DNA of 22,495 nucleotides from an uncultured Collinsella sp. (GTDB lineage: Bacteria > Actinomycetota > Coriobacteriia > Coriobacteriales > Coriobacteriaceae), in assembly GCA_900550785.1 (NCBI GenBank), contig URTL01000015.1, forward strand, positions 1 through 22,495, given 5' to 3'. Position numbers and translations under genes: made by a program. This document shows, piece after piece, positions 14,383 to 22,404 of this stretch. Numbering within the stretch: the stretch's first letter is position 1; each line of letters starts with the position of its first letter. The notes beneath the pieces were generated by a model. That model made no database searches. It worked only from the letters and a program-made list of their open reading frames with translations, and was not told where the DNA came from.

Positions 14383-15454
14383 TGAGTATGTGATCCCGGA
14401 GCACTACGAGGATCTCACTCCTGCTCCGCAGCTCGACCAGAAGACCCTCAACAAGATGGCTTGGCGCTCCTGCTTCCTGCAGGCATCGTTCAACTACGAG
14501 CGCATGCAGGCCGCTGGCTGGCTTTACTCCATCATCCCCGGTCTGGAGAAGATCCACACCAACAAGAACGACCTCGCGGCTTCCATGAGCCACAACCTGG
14601 AGTTCTTCAACACCCACCCGTTCCTCGTCACCTTTGTTATGGGCATCGTGCTTTCGCTCGAGCAGAACAAGGTTGACATCCCCACGATCCGCGCCGTCCG
14701 CGTCGCCGCAATGGGCCCGCTCGGTGGTATCGGTGACGCCCTGTTCTGGCTGACGCTCGTGCCTATCACGGCCGGCATCACCTCCAACATGGCCATCAAC
14801 GGCAACGCCGCTGCGCCGATCATCTTCCTGGTGATCTTCAACGTCGTCCAGTTCGCTCTGCGCTTCTGGCTCATGAACTGGTCCTACAAGCTTGGCACCA
14901 GCGCTATTGACGCTCTGACTGCCAACATGCAGGCCTTTACGCGTGCCGCTTCCATCATGGGCGTCTTCGTCGTCGGTTGCCTGGTCGTTACCATGGGTGG
15001 CACCCAGATCAACCTCCAGATCCCCAACGGCACCACCCGTGGCCTCTCCGCTACTACCGTGATCGTCTCCGAGAAGGAGGCCGAGAACTTCACCGGTATG
15101 GAGGGCATCGATACCGAGACCGCTGAGGCCGGTACCATCGCCATGACCGATAAGGACGGCAACGCCCTTACCGCTTCCGATGCCGACGGCAACGCTGTCG
15201 AGTGCGGCGTCACCGATCTGGGTAACGGCATGGAGTCCGTGACCTACGGCACCGTTACCGAGGATCCGGTCAACTTCTCTGTTGCCGACACCCTCAACAC
15301 CATCGTCCCGAAGCTCGTCCCGCTTATGCTTACGCTGCTGCTTTACTACATGTTCGCTAAGCACAGCTGGACCCCGACCAAGGGCATTCTCCTGCTCTTC
15401 GTCCTTGGCATCCTGGGCGCTGGCCCGCTTGGTCTCTGGCCGAGCATCTGGTAA
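14372..15454 (+). CDS. PTS mannose/GalNAc-family EIID component with an extra loop domain
   Basis: ATG 14372 gives 360 residues that start with the usual EIID cytoplasmic part (LNKMAWRSCFLQASFNYERM, then GWLYSIIPGL). The conserved RVAAMGPLGGIGDALFW follows, then the membrane segments and the C-terminal LGLWPSIW. Usual EIID proteins have about 270-300 residues. Here about 70 extra, mostly acidic and hydrophilic residues (about 225-300) lie before the last membrane segments, where other members have a short loop. GGAGG at 14356-14360 and GAAG nearer the ATG could serve as Shine-Dalgarno; an in-frame ATG at 14339 lies deeper within EIIC and is less likely. Confidence 0.92.
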   Translation: MASNEYVIPEHYEDLTPAPQLDQKTLNKMAWRSCFLQASFNYERMQAAGWLYSIIPGLEKIHTNKNDLAASMSHNLEFFNTHPFLVTFVMGIVLSLEQNKVDIPTIRAVRVAAMGPLGGIGDALFWLTLVPITAGITSNMAINGNAAAPIIFLVIFNVVQFALRFWLMNWSYKLGTSAIDALTANMQAFTRAASIMGVFVVGCLVVTMGGTQINLQIPNGTTRGLSATTVIVSEKEAENFTGMEGIDTETAEAGTIAMTDKDGNALTASDADGNAVECGVTDLGNGMESVTYGTVTEDPVNFSVADTLNTIVPKLVPLMLTLLLYYMFAKHSWTPTKGILLLFVLGILGAGPLGLWPSIW

Positions 15455-15467
15455 GGCTCTAGCTTGA

Positions 15468-15496
15468 GGGGTGTGTCCCTACGCGGCTCACACCCC
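15468..15496 (+). terminator. Auxiliary hairpin after EIID
   Basis: GGGGTGT (15468-15474) pairs with ACACCCC (15490-15496). No T-run follows; it probably supports the stronger terminator at 15521. Confidence 0.4.
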
Positions 15497-15520
15497 GACC
15501 CCTTAAGCCATGTGTATGTT

Positions 15521-15558
15521 AAAAGCCGCGTGCTCGAAAGAGCGCGCGGCTTTTGTTT
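15521..15558 (+). terminator. Strong Rho-independent terminator of the PTS operon
   Basis: A 15-bp stem (15521-15535 with 15540-15554, one G-U pair) is closed by a GAAA tetraloop. The right arm ends in TTTT and is followed by GTTTTC. It separates the PTS operon from the regulator gene. Confidence 0.93.
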
Positions 15559-15639
15559 TCTTAATGATTCGGGTGTGGCAGACAGATAATGCATAACACC
15601 CTAGGTAGTTAGCCGAATTCGAGCAAAAGGGAGGATAGA

Positions 15640-16371
15640 ATGGCGATCGGAGCGCGTAAGCAACCGCTGTACGATCAGCTGGTCGATATTCTGACCGAAA
15701 AGATTGACCATGAATATCGCGCCGGTGACATGATTCCTTCCGAGCGCGAACTTTCGGAGCGCTATGGTCTCTCGCGCACTACGGTACGCCTGGCTCTGCA
15801 GGAACTGGAGCGTTTAGGACTGGTGGTTCGGCAGCACGGTCGCGGTACCTTTGTGACCGACCGTTCGGCAAAAGCAACCAATCTTATGCAGTCCTACAGC
15901 TTTACCGAGCAGATGCGTGCGATGGGTCGAGAACCCGAGACCACGATTCTCGAGTTTTGCGAGATGGAGGCCGATAAGAATCTGGCCGAGCATATGGGAT
16001 TGCGCATCGGTGATCGCATTTTTAAGCTCAAGCGCCTTCGTTCTGCCGACAACATGCCCATGATGGTCGAACGCAGCTATCTCCCGGTTCGTCAATTTCT
16101 GTCCCTAAAGCGACCGCTGCTGGAGCGTAAGCCGCTTTACGATGTGATTGAGCAGGACTTTCAGCAAAAGATTCGCGTGGCCGAAGAGGAGTTCTATGCG
16201 AGCATAGCCCGTCCCACCGATGCCCACCTTTTGGGAATTGTCGAGGGCTCGCCTGTGCTCGATTTGGTCAGGACTACGTATAACGAGTCAAACGAGGTAG
16301 TGGAGTACACACTCTCGGTTGCTCGTGCCGATCAGTTTAAATACAAGGTTTACCACCAGCGCAGCAACTAG
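15640..16371 (+). CDS. GntR/HutC-family transcriptional regulator (AgaR/NagR-like)
   Basis: This 243-residue protein has an N-terminal winged helix of the GntR type (about residues 8-75, SERELSERYGLSRTTVRLALQELERLGL with wing HGRGTFV). A C-terminal UTRA effector domain (about 95-238) follows; in this subfamily it binds phosphosugars or amino-sugar phosphates. GGGAGG precedes ATG 15640. Placed between the PTS operon and agaS, it is the obvious candidate to bind TGGTTACTACCAG found before both, with GalN-6-P or GalNAc-6-P as possible inducer. Operator and inducer are inferred. Confidence 0.92.
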   Translation: MAIGARKQPLYDQLVDILTEKIDHEYRAGDMIPSERELSERYGLSRTTVRLALQELERLGLVVRQHGRGTFVTDRSAKATNLMQSYSFTEQMRAMGREPETTILEFCEMEADKNLAEHMGLRIGDRIFKLKRLRSADNMPMMVERSYLPVRQFLSLKRPLLERKPLYDVIEQDFQQKIRVAEEEFYASIARPTDAHLLGIVEGSPVLDLVRTTYNESNEVVEYTLSVARADQFKYKVYHQRSN

Positions 16372-16409
16372 TGCTCGCATTGTTTCCATATGGTGATTCT
16401 TTGCATTTA

Positions 16410-16446
16410 ACTGGTTACTACCAGATAACCAACCGAAGTGTATAAT
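16410..16446 (+). promoter_or_regulatory. agaS promoter with overlapping GntR operator
   Basis: A perfect TATAAT -10 box is at 16441-16446. The dyad CTGGT-TACT-ACCAG (16411-16424) covers the position of the -35 element (about 16418-16423). It shares 13 identical bases with the site at the PTS promoter. Binding here would exclude RNA polymerase. Confidence 0.75.
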
Positions 16447-16485
16447 TGCACGTCACAGGATTACTTCTAGAGAGAGGTATTAGAA

Positions 16486-17652
16486 TTGTTCGAGAAGAGT
16501 GTCGAGGAGCTCACCGAGCTCGGCGCCCAGATCACCACGGCCGAGATTGCTCAGCAGCCCGAGCTTTGGCGTGATACGCTCAACATCTATCGCGAGAACA
16601 AGGAGGCCATCGAGGCCTTCCTGGCCGAGGCTCGCGCTATGGGCGAGGGTCGTCTGTCCGTTGTCTTCACCGGTGCCGGTACGTCCGACTACGTTGGCGA
16701 TACCTGCGCCCCGTACCTGCGTCACGCTGGCAACACTGATCTCTACGACTTTAAGCCCATCGCCACGACCGACATCGTGAGCGCCCCGCGCGACTTCCTG
16801 CGCGCCGAGGATCCCACGCTCGTGGTTTCCTTTGCCCGCTCTGGCAACAGCCCCGAGAGCCTTGCCGCCGTTGCCGTTGCCAAGGAGCTCGTCCACAACG
16901 TCAAGTTCCTCAACATCACCTGCGCTCCCGAGGGCAAGCTCGCCGTCGAGTCTGCCGATGATCCCAACGCGCTGACGCTGCTCATTCCGCGCGCCAACGA
17001 CAAGGGCTTCGCCATGACCGGTTCTTATTCCTGCATGACCCTGCTCTCCACCCTTATTTTCGACACTGCCTCTGACGAGCAGAAGGCCGAGTGGGTCGAG
17101 ACGATTGCCAAGATGGGCGAGGAGGTCATCTCCCGTGAGCCTGAGATCGCCGATTACCTGGCTGGCGACTTCAACCGCGTGACCTACTTGGGTTCTGGCT
17201 CCTTCGGTGGCCTTGCCCAGGAGAGCCAGCTCAAGATCCTCGAGCTCGCTCACGGTCTGGTCGCTACTTCCTACGACACCTCCATGGGCTATCGTCACGG
17301 ACCTAAGTCCTTCGTCGACGATAAGACGCTCGTCTTCGTGTTCGTCAACAACGACGCCTACACCCGTCAGTACGACATCGACATCCTCAACGAGATCGGT
17401 GGCGACGAGATCGCTCAGCACACCATCGCCGTTCAGCAGGAAGGTGCCACCGTCTATGAGGGTGAGTCCTTCACCTTTAAGGGCTACGAGGCACTTCCCG
17501 AGGGTTACCTTGCTCTGCCGTTCGTGATGTTTGCCCAGGCTATCAGCCTGCTCAACTCCGTCCGCGTGGGCAACACGCCCGATACGCCGAGCCCCACCGG
17601 CACGGTCAACCGCGTGGTTAAGGGCGTGACGATTCACCCCTTCACCGCTTAA
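16486..17652 (+). CDS. agaS: AgaS-like galactosamine-6-phosphate deaminase/isomerase (SIS domains)
   Basis: This 388-residue protein has two SIS (sugar isomerase) domains. The first contains FTGAGTSDYVGD (about residues 61-72) and SFARSGNSPES; the second begins with YLGSGSFGGLAQESQLKILELAHG. Length and motifs match AgaS, which converts galactosamine-6-phosphate to tagatose-6-phosphate with release of ammonia. The alternative is another SIS aldose/ketose isomerase such as a GlmS-like or FrlB-like deglycase, less likely given the neighbours. The start is TTG 16486 with AGAGAGG 9 nt upstream. It has its own promoter and terminator and so forms a separate unit. Confidence 0.9.
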   Translation: MFEKSVEELTELGAQITTAEIAQQPELWRDTLNIYRENKEAIEAFLAEARAMGEGRLSVVFTGAGTSDYVGDTCAPYLRHAGNTDLYDFKPIATTDIVSAPRDFLRAEDPTLVVSFARSGNSPESLAAVAVAKELVHNVKFLNITCAPEGKLAVESADDPNALTLLIPRANDKGFAMTGSYSCMTLLSTLIFDTASDEQKAEWVETIAKMGEEVISREPEIADYLAGDFNRVTYLGSGSFGGLAQESQLKILELAHGLVATSYDTSMGYRHGPKSFVDDKTLVFVFVNNDAYTRQYDIDILNEIGGDEIAQHTIAVQQEGATVYEGESFTFKGYEALPEGYLALPFVMFAQAISLLNSVRVGNTPDTPSPTGTVNRVVKGVTIHPFTA

Positions 17653-17670
17653 TCGCGTCCCCCTGTAAGG

Positions 17671-17712
17671 GCGCCCGTCCGCTCATAACGGCGGGCGGGC
17701 GCTTTTTGTTTT
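17671..17712 (+). terminator. Rho-independent terminator of agaS
   Basis: GCGCCCG (17671-17677) pairs with CGGGCGC (17696-17702), with more G/C pairs inside the stem, and is followed by TTTTTGTTTT. Confidence 0.9.
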
Positions 17713-17769
17713 ACGTGAGCTGGGTATAAGCATTACCACAGTCAACTGCTTTAGAAGCGAGGAGTGCAT

Positions 17770-18939
17770 ATGAGCACGTACGCAATTAAGGCTGACAAGT
17801 TCTTCTTGCCGGCAGGCCCGCAACTGGGCGGCTATCTTATGGTCGAGGATGGCGTTTTTGGCGCCTGGCAGGCCGACAAGCCCTCTTGCGAGATTAAGGA
17901 CTACACGGGATCGTGGATCGCACCGGGTATGGTCGATACTCACATCCATGGCTTCTACAACCACTCAACTACCGATAACGATCCCGAGGGCATCGATATC
18001 AGCTCAACCGAGCTCGCCCGTCGCGGTACCACCAGCTGGCTGCCCACGACGTTCACCGATGGCGTCGAACAGATCAAGGACGCCTGCGCTGCTATCGCCA
18101 AGGCGGACGAGGGCCGCGGCCCCGACTTCTGCGGTGCCCGCATTCAGGGCATCTACCTGGAGGGCCCCTTCTTTACCATGAAGCACGTGGGCGCGCAGAA
18201 CCCCGCTTACCTGATTGACCCCTCCGAGGAGGTTTTCGACCAGTGGCAGGGGGCTGCGGGCGGTCGCATCGTTAAGAGCGCCATGGCGGCCGAGCGCGAC
18301 GGTGCCGCTGCTTATGCGGCTGCTCTGAACGCCAAGGGCGTGGTGACCAGCATCGGTCACTCCGACGCCACCTACGATGAGTGCATCGCCGCTATCAATG
18401 CCGGTGCCAGCTGCTTTACGCATACCTATAACGGCCAGCGCGGTCTGCATCACCGTGAGCCCGGTGTCGTGGGTGCTGCCATGTCCACGCCCGAGACCTA
18501 CGCCGAGATCATCTGTGACGGCAAGCACGTAAACCCTGCCGCCATCAAGGCACTGCTGCAGGCAAAGGGCTGGCAGCACACGGTGCTCATCACCGACTGC
18601 CTGGGCTGCGGCGGCATGCCCGAGGGCAGCTACACCAGTGGTGGCATGGACGTCATCATGAAGGACAACCTGTGCTGGCTCGCCGACGGAAAAAGCATTG
18701 CCGGCTCGGTGCTCACGCTTGCCCAGGGCGTCAAGAACATTGTCGATTGGGGCATCGCCAGCGCTGATATCGCCATTCGCATGGCAACCGAGGTGCCGGC
18801 TCGCTCTGCGCACATCGAGGATAAGTGCGGCAGCATCATGCCGGGTCGCGACGCCGACTTTGTCGTGTTCGACCATGAGCTCACCCTCGTCGAGACGTAT
18901 GTTGGCGGCCAGAGCGTCGGCAACGCCTTTACCGATTAA
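17770..18939 (+). CDS. nagA: N-acetylgalactosamine/glucosamine-6-phosphate deacetylase
   Basis: This 389-residue amidohydrolase removes the acetyl group from the amino-sugar phosphate. Expected metal and catalytic residues are visible: His58 and His60 in DTHIHG, Glu131 in LEGPF, His197 in GHSDATYDE, His218 in THTYNGQRGLHHREPG, and Asp276 in ITDCLG. The THTYNGQ segment departs from the common HLFNAM of NagA, which is tolerated in actinobacterial members. With agaS upstream it is more likely AgaA-type (GalNAc-6-P) than GlcNAc-6-P specific, but sequence alone cannot decide. ATG 17770 has AGGAG 5 nt upstream; GTG 17764 overlaps that site and is rejected. A short remnant of a second copy lies at 21677. 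Confidence 0.92.
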   Translation: MSTYAIKADKFFLPAGPQLGGYLMVEDGVFGAWQADKPSCEIKDYTGSWIAPGMVDTHIHGFYNHSTTDNDPEGIDISSTELARRGTTSWLPTTFTDGVEQIKDACAAIAKADEGRGPDFCGARIQGIYLEGPFFTMKHVGAQNPAYLIDPSEEVFDQWQGAAGGRIVKSAMAAERDGAAAYAAALNAKGVVTSIGHSDATYDECIAAINAGASCFTHTYNGQRGLHHREPGVVGAAMSTPETYAEIICDGKHVNPAAIKALLQAKGWQHTVLITDCLGCGGMPEGSYTSGGMDVIMKDNLCWLADGKSIAGSVLTLAQGVKNIVDWGIASADIAIRMATEVPARSAHIEDKCGSIMPGRDADFVVFDHELTLVETYVGGQSVGNAFTD

Positions 18940-18943
18940 CGAT

Positions 18944-18980
18944 AAAAAACCGGCGGGCCCGAATCTGCTCGGCCCCGCCG
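18944..18980 (-). terminator. Terminator of the flavodoxin-like gene, between convergent genes
   Basis: The arms 18951-18962 and 18969-18980 pair at 11 of 12 positions. On the minus strand the stem is followed by six T (plus-strand A-run 18944-18949). On the plus strand, after nagA, there is no T-run, so it mainly serves the leftward gene. Confidence 0.8.
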
Positions 18981-19012
18981 TATGGGTTAAACGCTCAAAA
19001 GCACCTTAACAG

Positions 19013-19597
19013 TTACAGCTTGTTAACGATCTTCTTTGCCGTGCGCTTGACGCCGGCCACAAGACCCCCCGCGGGATGCTCCTTTTCGTATGCTAGACGC
19101 TTCTCGCGCTTGGCGTACTCTTCGACGATGATGTCGCCATACTCGTCTTCGATCTTGTCGAAGAAGTCGACGGCGCCCTTAATTTCCTCAGCGGTCGGGT
19201 GTCCCTTCTGGACGCCGCCGGTGAGTTTGAACGGCCCCCACGTATCAAAGCCGGGACAGCCGTAGACGCCCATAAAGATGGCCTGCCTCATGCGGCAGAT
19301 GCCATCGATATCCTTGCCGTACCACTTGTTTTTGCCACCGTAGGTCATAAGGCCAAACACCTTGTCCTGCGGCTGCAGCACGTTAGTGAGCACGCGTGCC
19401 ATGTCTTTGTCGATCTCGGAGTAATAGATGCCCGTGGCGACACCGATCAGATGGTATTCGTGCAGGTCGGGGTACTCGTTTTTACCGAGTGACTTCACGT
19501 CGAGGGTATCGATCTCGGGGTGCGCCTCGACGATGGCGTCCACGAGCTTTTTCGTATTGCCGTGGTGGTGTGAGGCATAAAGGATGATGGTTCGCAT
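19013..19597 (-). CDS. Flavodoxin-like protein
   Basis: This 194-residue protein starts MRTIILYASHHHGNTKKLVDAI, the FMN-phosphate-binding loop pattern of flavodoxins (here S-H-H-H-G-N-T-K). Typical strands follow (YHLIGVATGIYYSEIDKDM, then KVFGLMTYGGKNKW). The C-terminal 40 residues are basic and are not part of the flavodoxin core. It is probably an electron carrier or a flavodoxin-fold protein of the EFR1/protoporphyrinogen-oxidase-like type. It is transcribed opposite to the sugar genes on either side, so its link with them is doubtful. The open frame extends upstream to 20668, but only across the antisense of the mutarotase gene; ATG at 19597 is chosen by homology, with AAAGG upstream. 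Confidence 0.85.
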   Translation of the reverse strand: MRTIILYASHHHGNTKKLVDAIVEAHPEIDTLDVKSLGKNEYPDLHEYHLIGVATGIYYSEIDKDMARVLTNVLQPQDKVFGLMTYGGKNKWYGKDIDGICRMRQAIFMGVYGCPGFDTWGPFKLTGGVQKGHPTAEEIKGAVDFFDKIEDEYGDIIVEEYAKREKRLAYEKEHPAGGLVAGVKRTAKKIVNKL

Positions 19598-19753
19598 AAG
19601 AAGGCCTTTCAGCTGTAATTGCATCAATGTCTGTATGGTACCCCGTTGCATGGCTGGGAAACCGGACGCATCGATGAACGTGCGGGTTTGTCCTTTGGTC
19701 AGGGCCGAGACGGGTTCTTGCGAGCAAAAAGCAGTTGTTCGAAAGGATGGACA

Positions 19754-20635
19754 ATGGAATACGCTCTCTCCAACGATTCGATTTCTATCAAGGTTTCCAC
19801 GGCCGGCGGCTCGTTTACCTCGATTGAGGCTGACGGACGCGAGTACTTGTGGCAGGGCGATCCCGCCGTGTGGTCCGGCCAGGCACCGATTTGCTTCCCG
19901 ATTTGCGGAGGCTTGCGCGACAACAGCGCCATGACATTTGCCGGGCATCATGTAAAGCTCGCTCGCCACGGGTTTGCGCGCAAACAGGAGTGGAAGCTGT
20001 TGAGCCAAGGCGAGAACGAGCTGGCGATGTGCCTGGCTTCGGAGGATAACGCCGCATTGCTGAGTGATTATCCGTATCCGTTTAAGCTTGTCGCTCGTTA
20101 TACGCTCGAGGATACCGCCGTGCGCGTCTCCTATGAGGTGACCAACGAGGGGACCGAGGACATGCCGTTCTTTATCGGCGGTCATCCCGGCTTTAGGTGT
20201 CCGCTCGATGAGGGCGAGGCCTATACGGACTACGAGTTGCGCTTTGAGAAAGACGAGGCTGCGGAGCTCTGCACCGCCGTTCCCTCGACTGGATTGATTG
20301 ACGTGGCAAACCGCTCCAAGAACCCAATGGTGGGAAAGACGCTGCCCCTGTCGCACGAGCTCTTCGATTTTGCGGAGACCATCTATGACGTGCTCGAGAG
20401 CCGCCAGGTCACACTTTCTAAGAAGGGGGAGGACAAGGGCGTCCGCCTGAGCTTTGAGGGCTTCCCGTATCTCATTGTGTGGAGTAAGCCCGAGGGCGAT
20501 TTTGTGGCAGTTGAACCCTGGGGCGGCCTCTCGACCTGCTCCGATGAGGACGACGTACTTGAGCATAAGCGCGGCTGCCTTGTCGCCAAGCCCAAGGAGA
20601 CCATCGTACGCTCGTTCACGATTGAGATTCTGTAA
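19754..20635 (+). CDS. LacX-like aldose 1-epimerase family protein
   Basis: This 293-residue protein has the galactose-mutarotase-like fold. Visible landmarks are GGSFTSIEADGREYLWQGDP near the start, PICFPICGGLRD, HGFARKQEW with a conserved His, GGHPGFRCPL, and FVAVEPWGGLS near the end. These fit the LacX/YeaD-type subgroup that accompanies tagatose-6-phosphate pathway genes. It probably speeds interconversion of sugar or sugar-phosphate anomers. GAAAGGA precedes ATG 19754. It is 59 nt upstream of the kinase gene, probably in the same operon. Confidence 0.9.
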   Translation: MEYALSNDSISIKVSTAGGSFTSIEADGREYLWQGDPAVWSGQAPICFPICGGLRDNSAMTFAGHHVKLARHGFARKQEWKLLSQGENELAMCLASEDNAALLSDYPYPFKLVARYTLEDTAVRVSYEVTNEGTEDMPFFIGGHPGFRCPLDEGEAYTDYELRFEKDEAAELCTAVPSTGLIDVANRSKNPMVGKTLPLSHELFDFAETIYDVLESRQVTLSKKGEDKGVRLSFEGFPYLIVWSKPEGDFVAVEPWGGLSTCSDEDDVLEHKRGCLVAKPKETIVRSFTIEIL

Positions 20636-20694
20636 TTCCGTTTTGTCGACTCGTATCGCGAGGCACAAGGAGTCTGCGAGATAAGGAGCTAAAA

Positions 20695-21630
20695 ATGATC
20701 CTCACCGTTACGATGAACCCGTCTGTCGATACGCGCTATCAGCTCGATGAGCTCATTATCGACGACGTTAACCGTGTGACGCCCGAAAAGACCGCCGGCG
20801 GCAAGGGCCTCAACGTGGCCCGTGTGCTGGGTCAGCTGGGCGACGACGTTGTGGCAACCGGTCTACTCGGCGGCCACATGGGCGCCTACATGGCTGAGCT
20901 CATGGACGCCAACGGTATTAACAACGACTTTGTGCCCATCAAGGGCGAGACTCGCATTTGCCTTAACATTCTCCACGCCGGCAACCAGACCGAGCTGCTC
21001 GAGAGTGGCCCGACAATTGCCCCCGAGGAGCTCGATGCCTTTACCGCCAAGTTTACCGAGCTTGCGGGCAAGGCCGACGTCGTCACCATTTCGGGTTCGC
21101 TGCCCCGCGGTGTCGAGGCAGACTACTATGCCAAGATCACGGGCATTGCCGAGAACGCCGGCGCCAAGGTGCTGCTCGATACCTCAGGTGCTTCGCTCGA
21201 GGCCGCCCTTAAGTCCGAAATTAAGCCCGAGCTGGTCAAGCCTAACCTGACCGAGATCAACGGCCTTCTGGGCACGAACTTTACCACCGACGATGTGGAT
21301 GAGCTCCGCGCCGCGCTCGCCTCTGACGCCCGCTTCTCCGATATCCCCTGGGTCGTCGTGTCCATGGGCGCTGCCGGCTCCGTTGGCTTCCACAATGGCC
21401 GTGCGTTCCGCGCGAAGACGCCCGATATCCCTGCCGTTAACGCTACGGGCTCGGGTGACTCCACTATCGCAGGCTTCGCACATGCCATCGCAGCTGACGC
21501 AGACGACGAGATGGTACTGCGTACCGCCAACACCTGCGGCAAGCTCAACGCCATGGATCCCATGACTGGTCATCTGGTCATGGACCGTTGGGACGAGGTT
21601 TACAACGGCGTTGTCGTGACCGAGCTGTAA
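20695..21630 (+). CDS. lacC: Tagatose-6-phosphate kinase / 1-phosphofructokinase family (PfkB)
   Basis: This 311-residue PfkB-family kinase begins MILTVTMNPSVD. Signature 1 (GGKGLNVARVLGQLG) is at about residues 35-49. Signature 2 (NATGSGDSTIAGF) carries the catalytic Asp255. Family members phosphorylate tagatose-6-phosphate (LacC) or fructose-1-phosphate (FruK). In this locus, with agaS, nagA and a LacX-like mutarotase, tagatose-6-phosphate is the more likely substrate, giving tagatose-1,6-bisphosphate. AAGGAG precedes ATG 20695. No fructose PTS gene is near. Confidence 0.88.
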   Translation: MILTVTMNPSVDTRYQLDELIIDDVNRVTPEKTAGGKGLNVARVLGQLGDDVVATGLLGGHMGAYMAELMDANGINNDFVPIKGETRICLNILHAGNQTELLESGPTIAPEELDAFTAKFTELAGKADVVTISGSLPRGVEADYYAKITGIAENAGAKVLLDTSGASLEAALKSEIKPELVKPNLTEINGLLGTNFTTDDVDELRAALASDARFSDIPWVVVSMGAAGSVGFHNGRAFRAKTPDIPAVNATGSGDSTIAGFAHAIAADADDEMVLRTANTCGKLNAMDPMTGHLVMDRWDEVYNGVVVTEL

Positions 21631-21676
21631 GAGGTTGTGCTGCGGCTCCGGCATCGGTCGTTTGCTTGTGGTTGGA

Positions 21677-21808
21677 GTCGACGACAAGTGCGGTAGCATT
21701 ATGCCGGGGCGCGACGCCGACGTTGTCGTGTTCAATCCCGACCTTACCCTGGTCGAGACGTATGTGGGCGGCAACAGCGTCGGCGGCGCGTTTGCCGAGA
21801 GCCGCTAA
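21677..21808 (+). pseudogene. 3'-end remnant of a second nagA-like gene
   Basis: The frame 21677-21808 encodes about 43 residues (DKCGSIMPGRDADVVVF, then LTLVETYVGGNSVGGAF, ending in TAA). It matches the last 43 or so residues of the nagA product encoded at 17770-18939, with conservation of both protein and most codons. No start codon, active-site region or body of the gene precedes it; upstream sequence after the kinase stop is unrelated. It is best read as the leftover of a duplicated or displaced deacetylase gene after deletion. A 36-residue peptide from ATG 21701 could be made but would have no catalytic part. Confidence 0.8.
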
Positions 21809-21833
21809 AGAAACGATCCGAGAGGGGATTTAG

Positions 21834-22307
21834 ATGATTTACGGTGCACTGGGCGATATCGAGGAGTACCGCGGAATGCTCAAGGGCCTTGACGTGCTGA
21901 TTGACTGGCTCGAGGAGAACGACCCGGCGAAGCTCGAGGTCGGCAGCCATCCGATTCTGGGCGACAAGGTCTTTGCGAACGTCATGGCTCCCACGACGCG
22001 TCCCGAGGCTGAGGCCCACTACGAGACGCATCAGCGCTATCACGACTTGCAGATTGACGTCGAGGGTCGCGAGGCATTTAAGGTTGCTACGGGCAGCCTG
22101 ACGCTGGTCCAGGAGTTTGACGAGAAGGACGACTACGATCTGGTCGATTCCGACGCCTCGATTGCCGGCGATCTTGCTGACGATAAGTTTGCGCTGTTCG
22201 TTGCCGGCGAGCCTCACATGCCCACGCTCGAGTTCCCGGGCGATGGCGCGCAGCCGGTCAAGAAGATCTGCTTTAAGCTGCTTGCAGACGCTTACTGGGA
22301 GGAGTAG
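21834..22307 (+). CDS. YhcH/YjgK/YiaL (DUF386) family protein
   Basis: This 157-residue protein has a cupin-like fold family signature: MIYGALGDIEEY at the start, then THQRYHDLQIDVEGRE, and FVAGEPHMPTLEF with FKLLADAYW near the end. Conserved His and Glu residues probably bind a metal. Relatives such as NanQ act as anomerases on amino sugars or sialic acid and are common in amino-sugar and sialic-acid clusters. GAGAGGGG precedes ATG 21834. It follows the kinase and the nagA remnant and is the last gene before the terminator. Confidence 0.92.
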   Translation: MIYGALGDIEEYRGMLKGLDVLIDWLEENDPAKLEVGSHPILGDKVFANVMAPTTRPEAEAHYETHQRYHDLQIDVEGREAFKVATGSLTLVQEFDEKDDYDLVDSDASIAGDLADDKFALFVAGEPHMPTLEFPGDGAQPVKKICFKLLADAYWEE

Positions 22308-22353
22308 CGCACTGCTCGTGAGCTAGCGTGATTCCCCTTGGGGAGCGCGTTTG

Positions 22354-22404
22354 AGCCCCGTTAATCGCGGTTCCCTTGGGGATTGCGGTTGGCGGGGCTT
22401 TTTT
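22354..22404 (+). terminator. Rho-independent terminator closing the sugar locus
   Basis: AGCCCCG (22354-22360) pairs with CGGGGCT (22393-22399), with further partial pairing inside, followed by TTTTTT. Beyond it, to the end of the window (22405-22495), no gene or site was recognised. Confidence 0.88.

Noticed and set aside
14285..15364. 359-residue open frame on the minus strand
   Set aside because: It is opposite the EIIC/EIID genes, His/Asp/Gly-rich, with no family features.
16480..17637. 385-residue open frame on the minus strand
   Set aside because: It lies fully opposite agaS and is a composition effect of GC-rich coding sequence; no recognisable domain.
19598..20668. Upstream extension of the flavodoxin-like frame on the minus strand
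   Set aside because: It is antisense to the well-supported mutarotase gene; flavodoxin homology starts at 19597.
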